A DNA stretch of 38,509 nucleotides from positions 557,572 to 596,080 of the forward strand of contig WELA01010114.1 in assembly GCA_009602735.1 (NCBI GenBank), given 5' to 3'. The position numbers and the translations under genes are program-made. The notes below the pieces were generated by a model, which was given only the letters and a program-made list of their open reading frames with translations, did no database searches and was not told the origin of the DNA. Positions 1 through 11,439 of the stretch are shown piece after piece (within the stretch, counting starts at the first letter, position 1; every line of letters begins with the position of its first letter). Origin of the DNA: Mesotaenium endlicherianum (Eukaryota; Streptophyta; Zygnematophyceae; Zygnematales; Mesotaeniaceae).

Positions 1-225
1 CCCCCCCCCTGGTCCCCTCTGGCTGCTTTGCCTGCATCTGCTGGCAGAAGGGGCCCTGGAGCGGCTCCACCGTTGGCCACTGTTCGTGTGCTTGCGAGGT
101 CGTGGCTGCCGTATGTGGCTGTCGATGGTGCAGGGGCTGAGTGGTCATTGGTGATTGACGAGCCGATGAGTGATTGTTAGTGGAGGCGCCGTGGCGGTTG
201 GGAGAATTGCAGGGTTTTTCTTTGA
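1..225 (-). CDS. Possible partial coding exon running off the left edge
   Basis: An open minus-strand frame runs from an upstream in-frame TGA near 225 to the window edge, with an ATG at 148-146. The predicted product is rich in Gln, His, Pro and Thr and has no family motif I recognise. Composition resembles the disordered protein encoded at 2357-4864, so it could be an exon of another low-complexity nuclear protein. It could equally be chance open frame in GC-rich DNA. No convincing splice acceptor was seen. Confidence 0.18.
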
Positions 226-2356
226 ATCATTGTCCATTCGATACCATTTTTCTCTGTTATTCTCTTTCTGAGGATGATGCCTATCGAGAATAGTGCTTGC
301 AGAATGCCGGCGGAGCAGCAGGCTTGCGCGCTTTGTTGGCCGTGCGCTGCTGGTGAGTTGGCAGTATTGGCTCATCAACGGCTTGTTGTCTCCCACTTTC
401 AAAAGGTGGTGAACGTCGAGTAATCAAGGGTTATCTTGGCCCCCGTGTGGCAGCCCCAGCCTCTGTAGCTTTGGCCGTTCGTGGAAGCTGGCTCTTTTAG
501 CATTGCGGCCAGGCCTCACAGTCCCCATGAACCCAAGGTAACGATTTACGAGTGAAGTTGGTGGAAAGGTCTCCTGATGTAAAACAAGCTCGCCTGCCTT
601 ATTGAGACGCAGAGTGAAACTTCTTCTGGCTTTCCTGCACTGGAGTCAGGAATCTGCATGGCGCAGGTTGGGGTGGGTCCTGAGTACGAAATTGTCGAAT
701 GCTGAAGTTCACAAAAAGAGTCACTACCGTTTTTCATCTATTTTGGCTGAGTGATCAAATTTGCACAGAACTCGGAAAAAATTTAGAAGGCCTGTATAGG
801 TACAATCATCAGTCGAATGTACATGGTGTGTGTCCATTGCGCCACGTGTTCAGTGTCAGTACATTTATAAATTTTCCATTCAAGCAACTATCCGCCTCAG
901 CAGACACACATGCTGCGCTGCATGTCATTTCTTGCCATGTTGAAAGCTCACATCCTATCTCTTGCCATCCATGCACTCACATGCACAAATTCCAGCAAGC
1001 CTGTTAGTATCACTTCTATCTGTTTGTGCGTGTGCAACACAAATCAAGCAGACAGCTCGGCACAGCCGCAAACACCAGCTGTTAACTTGGGTGCATGCGC
1101 AGATTACTAAAACCTGCGGGCGGAAGCTACAAGAAGGATCTAAGGTACAATAATAATAATTGATTATGTTTTCTCATGCAGATGCGGTGGCACAGATCAT
1201 CACATATTACAAAGCTACAATATCTGTGACGGAAATTAATCGCCTGAAGTGAATATATCTATAAGTTATTGTGCAGCACATTCCAGCCAGCTCAATACGC
1301 TTGACTGGCACAGAAGTGGGGCAGGAATGGGGGGGCGGAAAGTTGGCTGCACTTGACAGCAGCAACAGCTACTTCCTGAAGCGCAGTCTGCCTAATGATG
1401 CAGAAACTATACCTGCTGCATTTGGACCGCATGTGCTGGCGCGTCAGTAGACGCGCCACAGCAGCACAAGGGTGTAATAACAATCTCCGCTCACAACCCC
1501 AAACCTGATGCAAATCAAATCGGTGCCGCTGCTTACATGGGACGCCACGGAATAATAACTGCCTAGATTGCTAAGTCCGGTCTTCCTCCGGCAAACTCCT
1601 ATAAATCTTAATGTACACTCATGAGATATACGAGATTGCCTTTGGCAGTGCTCTTATTATCTCCTTGCTACTGCTGAGCAGCCTGGTTGCCACCCTCTAC
1701 CTATCTATCTATCTAGAGCAGTAATCTCAAGGAAGCAGAGTACTTTATGCGCACACTTGGCATCATGTGCAAGTCACATGGGCACAACATCTAAAAGAAG
1801 CCAGAAAGCAAAGAGGTGGAGAACTTGAGGCTGGCGGAAAAAAAACCTGTGCTTTGTCTGAATTTGTGCAGAGCTTATGCCATCAGCCAGGGGCCCAGCC
1901 CCATGCAAGCTTGCCACCTGGCATCCCGCTTACAGGCTAGTCGCCCAGTCTCCCAGACTAAGAGAAGAAAAAGTAAAGCAAAAAAAGAAAGAAAAAACCG
2001 GGGATGCAACCAACAGCTGGCAGACTGCCAGAAGCTGTGCTGAAGTGACGCAAGCAAAAGAGGGCGAGGAAGAAAGAGGCCGCTGCGAGACTCGTCGCGG
2101 GCAGGCACAGGAACAGCTTCAGGGGGCGTCCTGTGAGGGGCCCAACCCCGCTTATCTGAAAGGGCGCGGACGTGCGCACGCCCTCGGGAAGGCGACGAAA
2201 TGGCTGCAGCAGAGGGTGTCCCAGGTGGCAGGCGTGCGCGCTCTGCCGCTCTTTGAGAACTCGCGTCGCCGAGGTGGCGCGGCTTACGCCCATGACGCGC
2301 GCGGCTTGAGCCCAAAGCCGCTCCATTGAAGGAAAAGGAATGTCTTTGGCAACAAC
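226..2356. other. Intergenic; no gene recognised
   Basis: Both strands were read for short exons with splice signals and family motifs, and none were convincing. Open frames around 1875-2329 lie opposite each other in GC-rich sequence and look like composition effects. The right part is probably the 3' untranslated region and flank of the minus-strand gene that stops at 2357. Confidence 0.5.
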
Positions 2357-4864
2357 TCAGAGCCGGAGGCTGAGGTCTAGAGCCGCCCCGTCGTCAGAGC
2401 AGTCCATCTTCTCGATGCCTCTGCCGGCCCCGGCAGCAGACGTGGCTGCTGCCTTCGCCAGGTGGCTGCCCAGGAGGTCCTGCGGAGTCCTGCTGTCAGC
2501 ACCTGCGCCTGCGCTGGCGGGGGAGGCTCGCCGATGCCGGTGCTGCTGCTGCTCCTGCTCCTGCAGCAGCTGCTGCTGCTGCTTCTCCCACACCACACTC
2601 GCCAGAAGTACGTTGGTCAACTCTGCTGCCGCCTCCCCGGCCACGCCAGCAGTTCTCTGCTGCTGCTGCTGACAGTGGTGGTTGTGAGGGTGGGCATCGG
2701 TCTTCTGTCTCTCCTGTGCCGTCGGCGCCGGCCTCTGCTGCTGCCCCTGCCAGGCTGGCAGCGCCTGTCCCTCCGCGCTGGGATCGTGCAGCCCCCAGAA
2801 TACATCAGCAGGGGCACTGGGGACGTGCGCGAGGCGCAGCCGCTCCAACAGCTCGGCGCCCGAGGGGCCGCCACCTGTCACCACGGGCAGGCTCTGCGAC
2901 TTGGCGAGGGGGCCTTTGCGGCGGGCCTCGCGCTCGAGCCAGTCCATGTCAGCCTCCCGCTGCTGCAGCTGGCGCAAGCGCGATGACAGCAGCTCCATCA
3001 GCGACAGCTCGCTGCCGCCCACAGCGGCGGCGGAGGCGGCGCCGCCCGGCCTGTACCCGTCGGAGCTGCTTGCGGGGCTGCTGCCAGCTGTCATCAGGCT
3101 GGCTGCACCGCTGCCAAGTGGCGAGGAGCAGTGCAGGCTGGAGTGAATGTTGAGCGCCTGCCCCAGGTAGGCGCTGCCCTGCATGTTGGACTTCTTCCCC
3201 ACCTCCTTCATACCCCCCCCCCGCCTCAAGCCCCCACCGTGGGACCTGTCTGGCGAGCCTGCAGCACCACCAGCAGCAGCAAGACACCTGGCACGTCAGA
3301 AGCTGGCCTCCCATTGCACCTTGTCATTTGATTGCTACCATCGTTCACATCCAAGAAGTCGTGCCGGAAGGTGATTGGCTAGCCAGCATTGCAAGGATTC
3401 TGCACTCCAACAGCGCACGTGCGGCACGGCGGCAGCTAGGAGGGCAGCAAAGACAGACACCTGGCAGGCAGCAGAAAGAGTGCAGCAAGCGTTAGGCCAC
3501 AAACTAGAGTGGATCCAGCAGCAGATAGACATACCGCGAAGAGGAGAGGAGGGCTGCGGCTGCTGCTGCTGGTGGTGGTGGTGCTGCAATCCCTGGGCTG
3601 GCAGCCGGGGGCGTTTATCCGGCGACATCAACCCCGGCATTGCCTTCGCCTGCAGCTGCTGGTGCGGCGGCGGCAGCCTCACGGGGCTGCCCCCCTCCAT
3701 GCTGCTGCTGCAGTAGGCTTCTCCCAGAGAAAACTGATCCAGGGCCGTGGCGGGCCTCCCCGCCTCTCGCCAGCTGTCGCGCCTGGCTGCCGCCTCCACC
3801 CCCCCGCTGCCGCCGCCGCCCGAGAGCGCGCCACCCTCCGGCCGCCCGGTGTGTGCATGCGCGTCCAGCAGGCTGTGCAGATCCACAAAGGCAGCCATGG
3901 CCGTCGCATCCGGCACCGAATGCGCCTTTGGCAGCCTTCTCGCCGAGCGCTGAAGCGGGTGCGCGTGGGGGTGGGGGCGCGCATCGGCGGCAGAGTCTCT
4001 GAGTGAGAGGGCTCCAGGGGTCTCTGCGGGCGCCAGGGACCGGTACAGGTGTTCAGACAGCGCCTGGCTCTGGTGGACGGCGGCGGCGGCAGCGGCTCTT
4101 CCTGGGGAGGACTTGCCGGCCGGGTTGCGGGGGAGGGCAAAAGCTTCGGCAGATCTCGCGAAATGCTCCCTTTGCAGCAGGCCCTGGAGCGAGTGCAGCT
4201 GCTCCTCCAGCTTGTCCGCACTGGCGGCGCTCGACTCCATTGAGAGGTCCTCCCCAGGCGAGGCGTCTCTCGACCTGTACAGGTGGTGCGCTCCGGGGCG
4301 GGGGTGCGCAGGGGCAGGCGTTTTCAGGCGGCCCAGAATGTGGTCCAAGGCCTGCTGCGAGGAGGGAGCGATCCCCTCGCTGGAGGGGGCGGGGGGGTTG
4401 AGGGGGTGGGAGGATGCTGCCGCCCACACGTGATGGATTGGAGGCTGCAGAGGCTGCTGCAGCTGCTGCTGCTTCAGGTGACTACCAGCGCCCTTCCATG
4501 GAACGGGCTTGTTGGGCCCAGCATCTGCCAGAGCGTGCAAGCGGGCAACGACTTCTGCCTCCTCGATGCTTCTCCAATCAGATTTCGTCGAGCCTTCGGG
4601 CACGTCGTTCTGGTGGTGCATGTGCACGTCAGCTGAGAATGGCGAGGCTCTGTCTCGATTCAGCGACGACGCGCTCAGAAAGCGCTCGATGGTGGCCTCC
4701 GAGAGGCTGGGCTGAAGAGGGTTCTTCATCGGGGATGAGAGGTGAGAGGGGTTTCCATTAAGCCACAGAGAGTCAGGCTGAGGCAGCCAGGAAGCCCATT
4801 GCATGACGCTGGCGAGTCCAGTAGGCATTACAATCTGCAATCGTTCACTAGGCATTCCTCTCAT
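2357..4864 (-). CDS. Low-complexity probable nuclear protein with C-terminal EAR-like repression motif
   Basis: Two exons join to a 743-residue protein. Exon 1 is 4864-3535, ending at a strong donor (GTATGT). Exon 2 is 3258-2357, after a pyrimidine/GCTG-rich tract ending CTGCAG. An in-frame TGA lies just upstream of the ATG. A second acceptor 9 nt further in (start 3249) keeps the frame. The protein is mostly Ala, Ser, Gln, His and Pro rich, with several Gln/His runs. Order is visible near the N-terminus (LSEATIERFLSASSL) and in an amphipathic segment of exon 2 (LMELLSSRLRQLQQREADM), which may be coiled coil. The last residues are LDLSLRL, a match to the plant LxLxL EAR motif that recruits TOPLESS-type corepressors. 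No DNA-binding domain was recognised, so a repressor or adaptor role is inference. The gene model is well supported; function is not. Confidence 0.72.
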
Positions 4865-7800
4865 GAAATTAACCAGAGTTCACAGCGTCGACTAGCATAT
4901 GGGGGATACGTAAAGCATTCTACAACACATCGTAACTCGACCAGGTACCTGCAGAGAGAAACGGAAACAAAAAAAAAGTAAAGAGGGAGTCGTTAGGCTC
5001 CTTGGATCAATTGCTTCGCTTCTTTACTCTCTCCAGGTTTAAGCCACACAAAATTGGCTTAGTACTGTTCAACTTTCACCCTTCAATGTCATGTCTTCAA
5101 TTGGAGGAGCCTGTGGACCTCCACAGGCCCGCACTAGACCCTAGCATGCAGCGTGCTATGTTTCTTGCGTAGGTAAATGCTACAGTAAACTTCCGTCCAT
5201 TCCATTGGTACAGCGGAGCTTGTCGCTCAGCTAAACATAATGATGAAAGTCCGACCAGGCCCACCAATTTCTTAGTTAAGGGCCAGTGTGCTACAGTGAT
5301 TACCCGCTCCCGTGGTCACGCGTACATTGAAGACTGGAAGAATCTGGACACGTGTCATTTGCTGCTGTACAGGCGCGTCCTGTCAAGTCATCGAGAACTG
5401 TATTAAGTACCATGGATGATCAAGGATGACCTTGGGCTCCTGCTGAAGCATGCCGACTTTGCTAATGGACTGGAAAAGTGTAGGACAGCGGTGGACAGCG
5501 GAGCATATTGTACCTCCATCGTACGTACTTGATATCAGAGGCTGCCGAAAGGTGGAGCACAAGCTTGTGAAATATTACTCCATTAACACGTTTTCCTTGA
5601 GTTGCGATCAGAGCGCTGCAGGCCTTAATTGCGAATCCTGGTTGCGTCTTCTGGATCGATCGTTCTCCAGCTATAACGTTATCTCTGTTGGTGAGTCGTG
5701 GCTACGCGTCAGAGAGCGACAATAATCCCTTAATTTCTTCCAATTTATTGCAATTTATCATCGCTCGCCAATGCCTCTCCACTGGCTACTGGCCAGTGCT
5801 CGCCAAGTCTACCCGTCAAGTCCAGTCAAGACTCGACTTTCGAGACTCGAGTGTCCTCTTGGGCTTCAAAGAGCAGGCCCATACACTAAGGTCGTTCATG
5901 CAAATTTGGACAGTACTTTCACCATTCGTCACCGAGAATCTTCCAACTTCCAAGTCGGAGAGCTATTGGTCCTGACTGGTCCTGCCCGGTCCAGACATAT
6001 CCAGATACCCCGCCCTCTACACGAGTGGCAATTTGTGCTTGATGTAATGAGTATTGTCGAAAAATCAAATCAAAGTTTACAATGCATTTTGTAGCATTTG
6101 CATGATCCTTTCAAATATCTGAATAGAACATTTCAAAGTGTTTCTTGCCCAAGTTAGATATTGCTTTATATACTGCATACCGCGGTCTTTGCTGGTTCTT
6201 TTAGCGCTTCGTCTGGCTTCACGGGTTACATCTACAATAAACTGACTAAAAGACAGAGCATGATACTTGCCAGACGACGAACTGGTTCGCGAGTAAAGGC
6301 CCCCGAGGCGGACCAACTATAGTGACATTCAAGCAGGAAGCACACAATCTATACGCGACCATGGTGATTGATACGTGGTCTGTGCTACTTGGTCACCGTC
6401 CTGCTTATGCTTAGTGTAGCATGCTTTGGCCGAATTTCTTAGAAGGATGGCAAGAACTGGCATTGAGCGGCATGCGTATACATGATACATGCGTCTTCCA
6501 GATCTAGAGTTCAATATAGTCTAGAGTCTAGACTATAAATTGCAACAGTGCCAGGAGCAACCCTAATCAGAACCGAAAAGATTCAGGGTACCGTAGTACG
6601 TAATCTGGCCACGTAGTTCCTTCGAATAACATCGAGTAGGCCTTAACAAAACGACGGTAATCATAAAAACTTTAAGTACCGAGAAATATTGACTGAAGTC
6701 ATATGCTATGACAAACAAATAAGGCAAATGAAACAGGCCTCTCGTCAAATTATTGTAGCTATTCCACAAATTCTTCTGTGAGGATGCGTATCTTCGGAAG
6801 ACGGTAAACATTGTATTGCTTGATCATATGGTACCTGGAGGTACTAGCCTATAGGTGGAAGTTCCTCTTCTCGAATCCATCCCAAGATCTGCTGCCAGCA
6901 GCTGCCACTGTCGTTTCTACTGTCAATCTTTATGTAGATGACTCTTGAAACCCAGTTTGTCGAGCTTAAAAGTCGTGGAATGACGAAGTACAAACCCGTT
7001 TGGCTCAAAGAAGCCCATGTTTCGAAATGCAGCTATTGATATAACCTCCTTGGGAAGGGGGGTACCTTAATTTAATAGATGGCCCTGTCTCTCGAGCAGT
7101 AAAAGCTCCGGACCCGTGGGGTGCTAACTGTCGCACCTTTCTCCAAATTAGTGGTACCGTTGGGTACCGTTAAACTTGAGAGTTGACATCCGTTAAACTC
7201 GAAATCCTTGCCTCATTGATATCCTGCGCCAGTCGATGTCGTCGACCGCGCCCGTTCACGTCCGACGGCGGTCAGACATTGAGCAGTCGAGCACAGTAAG
7301 CTAGGAGCTAGGGCATGGAACCGGCTCAGGGTAGAAGCCGGACACTAATTTTGCCAAATATTTGCACTTCATACAAGGTGGCGATTTTTCTTGGTTGAAC
7401 AGGACTATGTTATTTTCAGTCTATCGGACACAGTAAGAAATCACGGAGCTCCTCCACGGATTTTATTTTTTAATATTGGTGGTTCATACATTCACCCAAT
7501 TTGAACGAGGGGGTAAGTGTGTCTGAAAAAGGATTTCTAAGTTGACCACCAAACATGATATTTTAAACAACATTCGTTTACACAAAAGAATAGCGTAGTT
7601 ACTCATGACGTCACTACGCCAAATCCGCATTATATTATTGGGTATTAGGACCTTCGGAGTTTTGAGTTCTGTAGTTTATTTCACGACTTATCCACAATTG
7701 TCCATAAATGTGATATGTTTGCTCATGCAGAAACTTGTACTTGTTGCCTCAAAAATTGCAAAAGTGGCATAGTCCGTTCCTAAGATGGAGACACTTGGTA

Positions 7801-8025
7801 AGGCCGTTAAAAAAAAAGCTTTCATCCTCTATGCCCAAATTAAACATATTTTGAGTAACTTGCACACAAACTTATTTGTGTACTTGCTTGCGCTTCAAGT
7901 AAAAAGGCCACATTTAACATGGACACAAGCACAAAGCTCAAGTGACAAGCACGTATAAAAAGAACACAAGACTGCATGCCCCTCAAAAGCTCGTCTACCC
8001 ATCGACTCGTATATCTTGAACATCT
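4865..8025. other. Intergenic; no gene recognised
   Basis: AT-richer DNA between two minus-strand genes. The right end near 4864 should hold the promoter and 5' untranslated region of the EAR-motif gene. No long open frame, tRNA or clear terminal repeat was found. If the GTAAGT at 8088-8083 is a real donor, terminal exons of the SKP1/F-box/LRR gene could lie here, but none were identified. Confidence 0.45.
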
Positions 8026-9795
8026 TTAAGCTAAAATACACTCGATGCTATCATGCAAAACCAGCTCCTTGCACATTTGAGGACTTACGTTTATAGCATT
8101 GCCGGAGCTCTTCAAATTTAGCACAAATTGTGTCGTAAAGCCTTGAAGTTTTTGCAACTTGCTATGCTCCATGGCCGCACGCAACACCTGTGCAAGCAAA
8201 CTTAGAGCCCTGCGTGAGATACTTACGAAATAAAGCCAACTTCCTCTCCAAATCGTCAGCATGGCCCCACATCCAGGAACACCAAGCCCTTCAAAAACAA
8301 CTCAAAAAAACTAATAACGTGGATACCGGCAAGACATGCATGACGGGAGAGGAGGTATGAGGAGGCATCAAAGTCAGATTGCTTCACTGGATCAAATAAA
8401 TGAAGACCATTTCCCACTACTCATTCTTGATTGATAACCTTCTTTTCCTATTCTCAAAAACATACACTTGAACCACACCCCTAACCGGAAACGACAGCAC
8501 TTACCATCACCACAAGGCGAAAGGGAAGGTGGCAATCTTATGCAAACATAATTATCACACAGGTGGCATCGATTTGGCACCCGTCAACGAGAGCAACAAC
8601 ACTACATGGCGGCATTACAAAGCGTAGAAAAACTAGAAATGAAACTTTTGACCTATTCTTCGAGTGTTTACTTTTCGACAGCCCAGTACTAGCAATAGGC
8701 TTGAATGCCACGCTACAAGAGCTTACAGTGTCTATGGCGTCGTGGCTGATGAAGTTGTTGTCATCCAAGGACAGCTGTCAAATTCAAAGACCATACATGC
8801 AAAGTCACAGACAAGTGACGCTCGTCAGTAAAGCACTGAAAGAATGACCCTGCGGTATATATAGTAGGAAAAATGCTCGCTTCTTCTCTAGCTCCTTCAG
8901 GTTTGCAACTGACACGCCAGCTGTGCGGCCGCCCGGAGGCCACGCGGCAGACGTTGACCAAAAAAGGGCCAGAATTGTACTTCATGTTCAGGACTGCAAG
9001 CCTTACGTTTTGCATGTGGCAAGTTGCGAGAGAGACACGTGTGACCAGAGGGCGTGCAGAGTGGGCGAGGCAAGCCCACGTGCCTTTGGGCGCCGGACAA
9101 TCAAAGGATAGAAGGGATTGGAAGGACAACTCCAGCAGCTCCCTTCGTCGGTCTAACAAGCTACAACTCCTTGCTGTGTGCTGTCTGCAATTGGGGAAAC
9201 ATACACGATCGATCAATCAAAAGAAACAATGTTGGGAAGAAGAAATCGTCGAAAGTTGACTCCAGGCTTATTGCATAAACCCACGTATGTTCCCTTCTAA
9301 CACACAGATGTCAGACGCACAAGCACACACGCGCTCATACACACGCACACACACACACACACACACACAGCGCATGTATGAGAGTTGGCATCATGGTGAT
9401 CCAACAACAGGCTAGACGTAGGATGAGGTTGAAAGTTGCACTAGCCAAAGGCAAACCGTCAAATCAAATTGACCGTGAGTACAATCCTCCCGAGTCCTGT
9501 CTGAGAGCTGCTGATTCTTCCACATGCTTGCGTGAAAGTGCTCGGAGCAACAAAGGGAGAGAGATACCTCTCTAAGAGATGCCTGGCGAATGAGCGCCCC
9601 ACACAAGGCTGGCGCATAAGCAGCGCAGTCTGCTATGGTGTTGCTCCCCAGGAAGAGTCTCTCCAAGGTACCACAACTCTGCTCGCACGCACGACACGCA
9701 AACACGCAAACATGCACGCACACAGAGTTTGAGCTCAAGCATACCCACGCACGCATGCGCACGGAAGTCAAACACAAGTACCCGCGCGCGCGCGT

Positions 9796-9849
<54 letters not shown>

Positions 9850-11394
9850 GCGAGAGCGGAGAAAATTGTAACACACGAAGCAAGACGGGGCTGTTGCAGC
9901 AAAGAAGGAGAAGGAGCCGTGGCGAGCAAGAAGTCTTCTAGCGCGTGAGTTTCTCTTCACGTTAAATAAAGGATCACCTCAAAGGATGCGCAATAGAGCG
10001 CACACTCGCTCTCCTGCGCTTAAGCCTTAGAACACATTCGGCCCTTCCGCTCGAGCTAACCCAAAGGAAATGAGACCAGCATTGCTTACGTACACACTCT
10101 TACGCAAGTCACGAACTTTTCTAGACTCATCAGCACTGGCCTTTTCCTTGCCGACATAATACCACATGCAACGAACACCAAACCTAATAACAGCTATGAT
10201 AACAGCTATCTGTAGCCCTAGCTCAGACTACACCCAGTTGGCCGAACGCGCACACACACAGGGCACACAAGACGGCACGGCACCCCAGATGGCCTGTGTG
10301 ACTTGAGATGTATTCTTCTACGCACAGCTTTTGAACAAGCCAGTCTGTGACCTGTAGTTCTCCCATTGTGACCTGTAGTTCTCCCATTTCTCAGCAAAGG
10401 ATGGACTGCATTTCACTTCCTCCTGCGGCGTTAAGTCAGGTGGAGCTGTGAGCCGGAAGGCAAATGCAGCAGACATGCAGTTTTGTCGAGTGCTATTATG
10501 CGCGCATGAGAACGAGCGCAAACAACTGCTGGAGGTACATGAGCGAGGGATTACACTATACACCATACGGACTGACAGGTGTCCAAGATGTCATCCACTT
10601 ACATACACATGCATACATTTGAAAAACACAAGAAACGAAATAAAAGAACAAGCCATTACATGGAGAAAGACACAAGGTGCGCATATGTATGGGTGCGTGC
10701 TTGCCCTCGTGCTTCTTCTAGTGTGGTGGGAGGGAGTACACGCGCCCCATAGGCGCCTTTGCCATTTCTGGATGTGCACTGCACAGATAACTAACAACAC
10801 AAACTCAGACGCATACACGTATCTCATGCAGATGCACACAGATAAGGTGCACGCATTTTGCCGATAGGGCCCAGGAGCCAGGTTCGGGCCTTAGGGTGCG
10901 CTCTTAGGGTGCCTGGCTGACTCTTAGGGTGCCTGCCTGACGGCGACTGCGGGTGCCCTGCCAAGAGACGCAAGCGAGTGGTAGAGGGGAGCAAGGCTGC
11001 GGCGGAAAGTGGGGAACAGACCGGCAGCCAGTCAAAGAGCACGCTCGCGCCAGCAGCTGTGATTCGATTGTCGCTCAGGTCTAGCACCTGCCAAGCCCCC
11101 CAGCGCTCCCAGAATAAGGGTTAGGGTTGTCAGTGGGGCCGGGCGTATTGGGGTCGGGTCTTGGGTTGGAGCTTGCATTGGGGCTGGGAGCTAGGTTGGG
11201 GCTCAAGTTTGGCTCAGGATCAGGGTTTGTACGTCCATGCTGCAGACGAGAGCCGTGCGGAAGGGGAGTGGAAAGAGTCAGCCACCAGATTGCACTGGAG
11301 AGTGGCCAGAACAACGTTCAGTGAGAGATTTGACAGTGGACTAAGAGTGCCTGTATGACCTGGACATGCTTGGACACACGCACAAGCACATGCA

Positions 11395-11439
<45 letters not shown>

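Noticed and set aside
8873..9259. Overlapping plus and minus open frames, including minus VLNMKYNSGPFLVNV that looks LRR-like
   Set aside because: The phase does not fit between exons 9678-9568 and 8774-8727, which already join directly into a perfect repeat (LRELSLDDNN).
9412..9960. 182-codon minus frame with Arg/Ala/Cys/Val runs
   Set aside because: Most of it is translated CA/CG microsatellite. Only the part at 9678-9568 is a real LRR exon.
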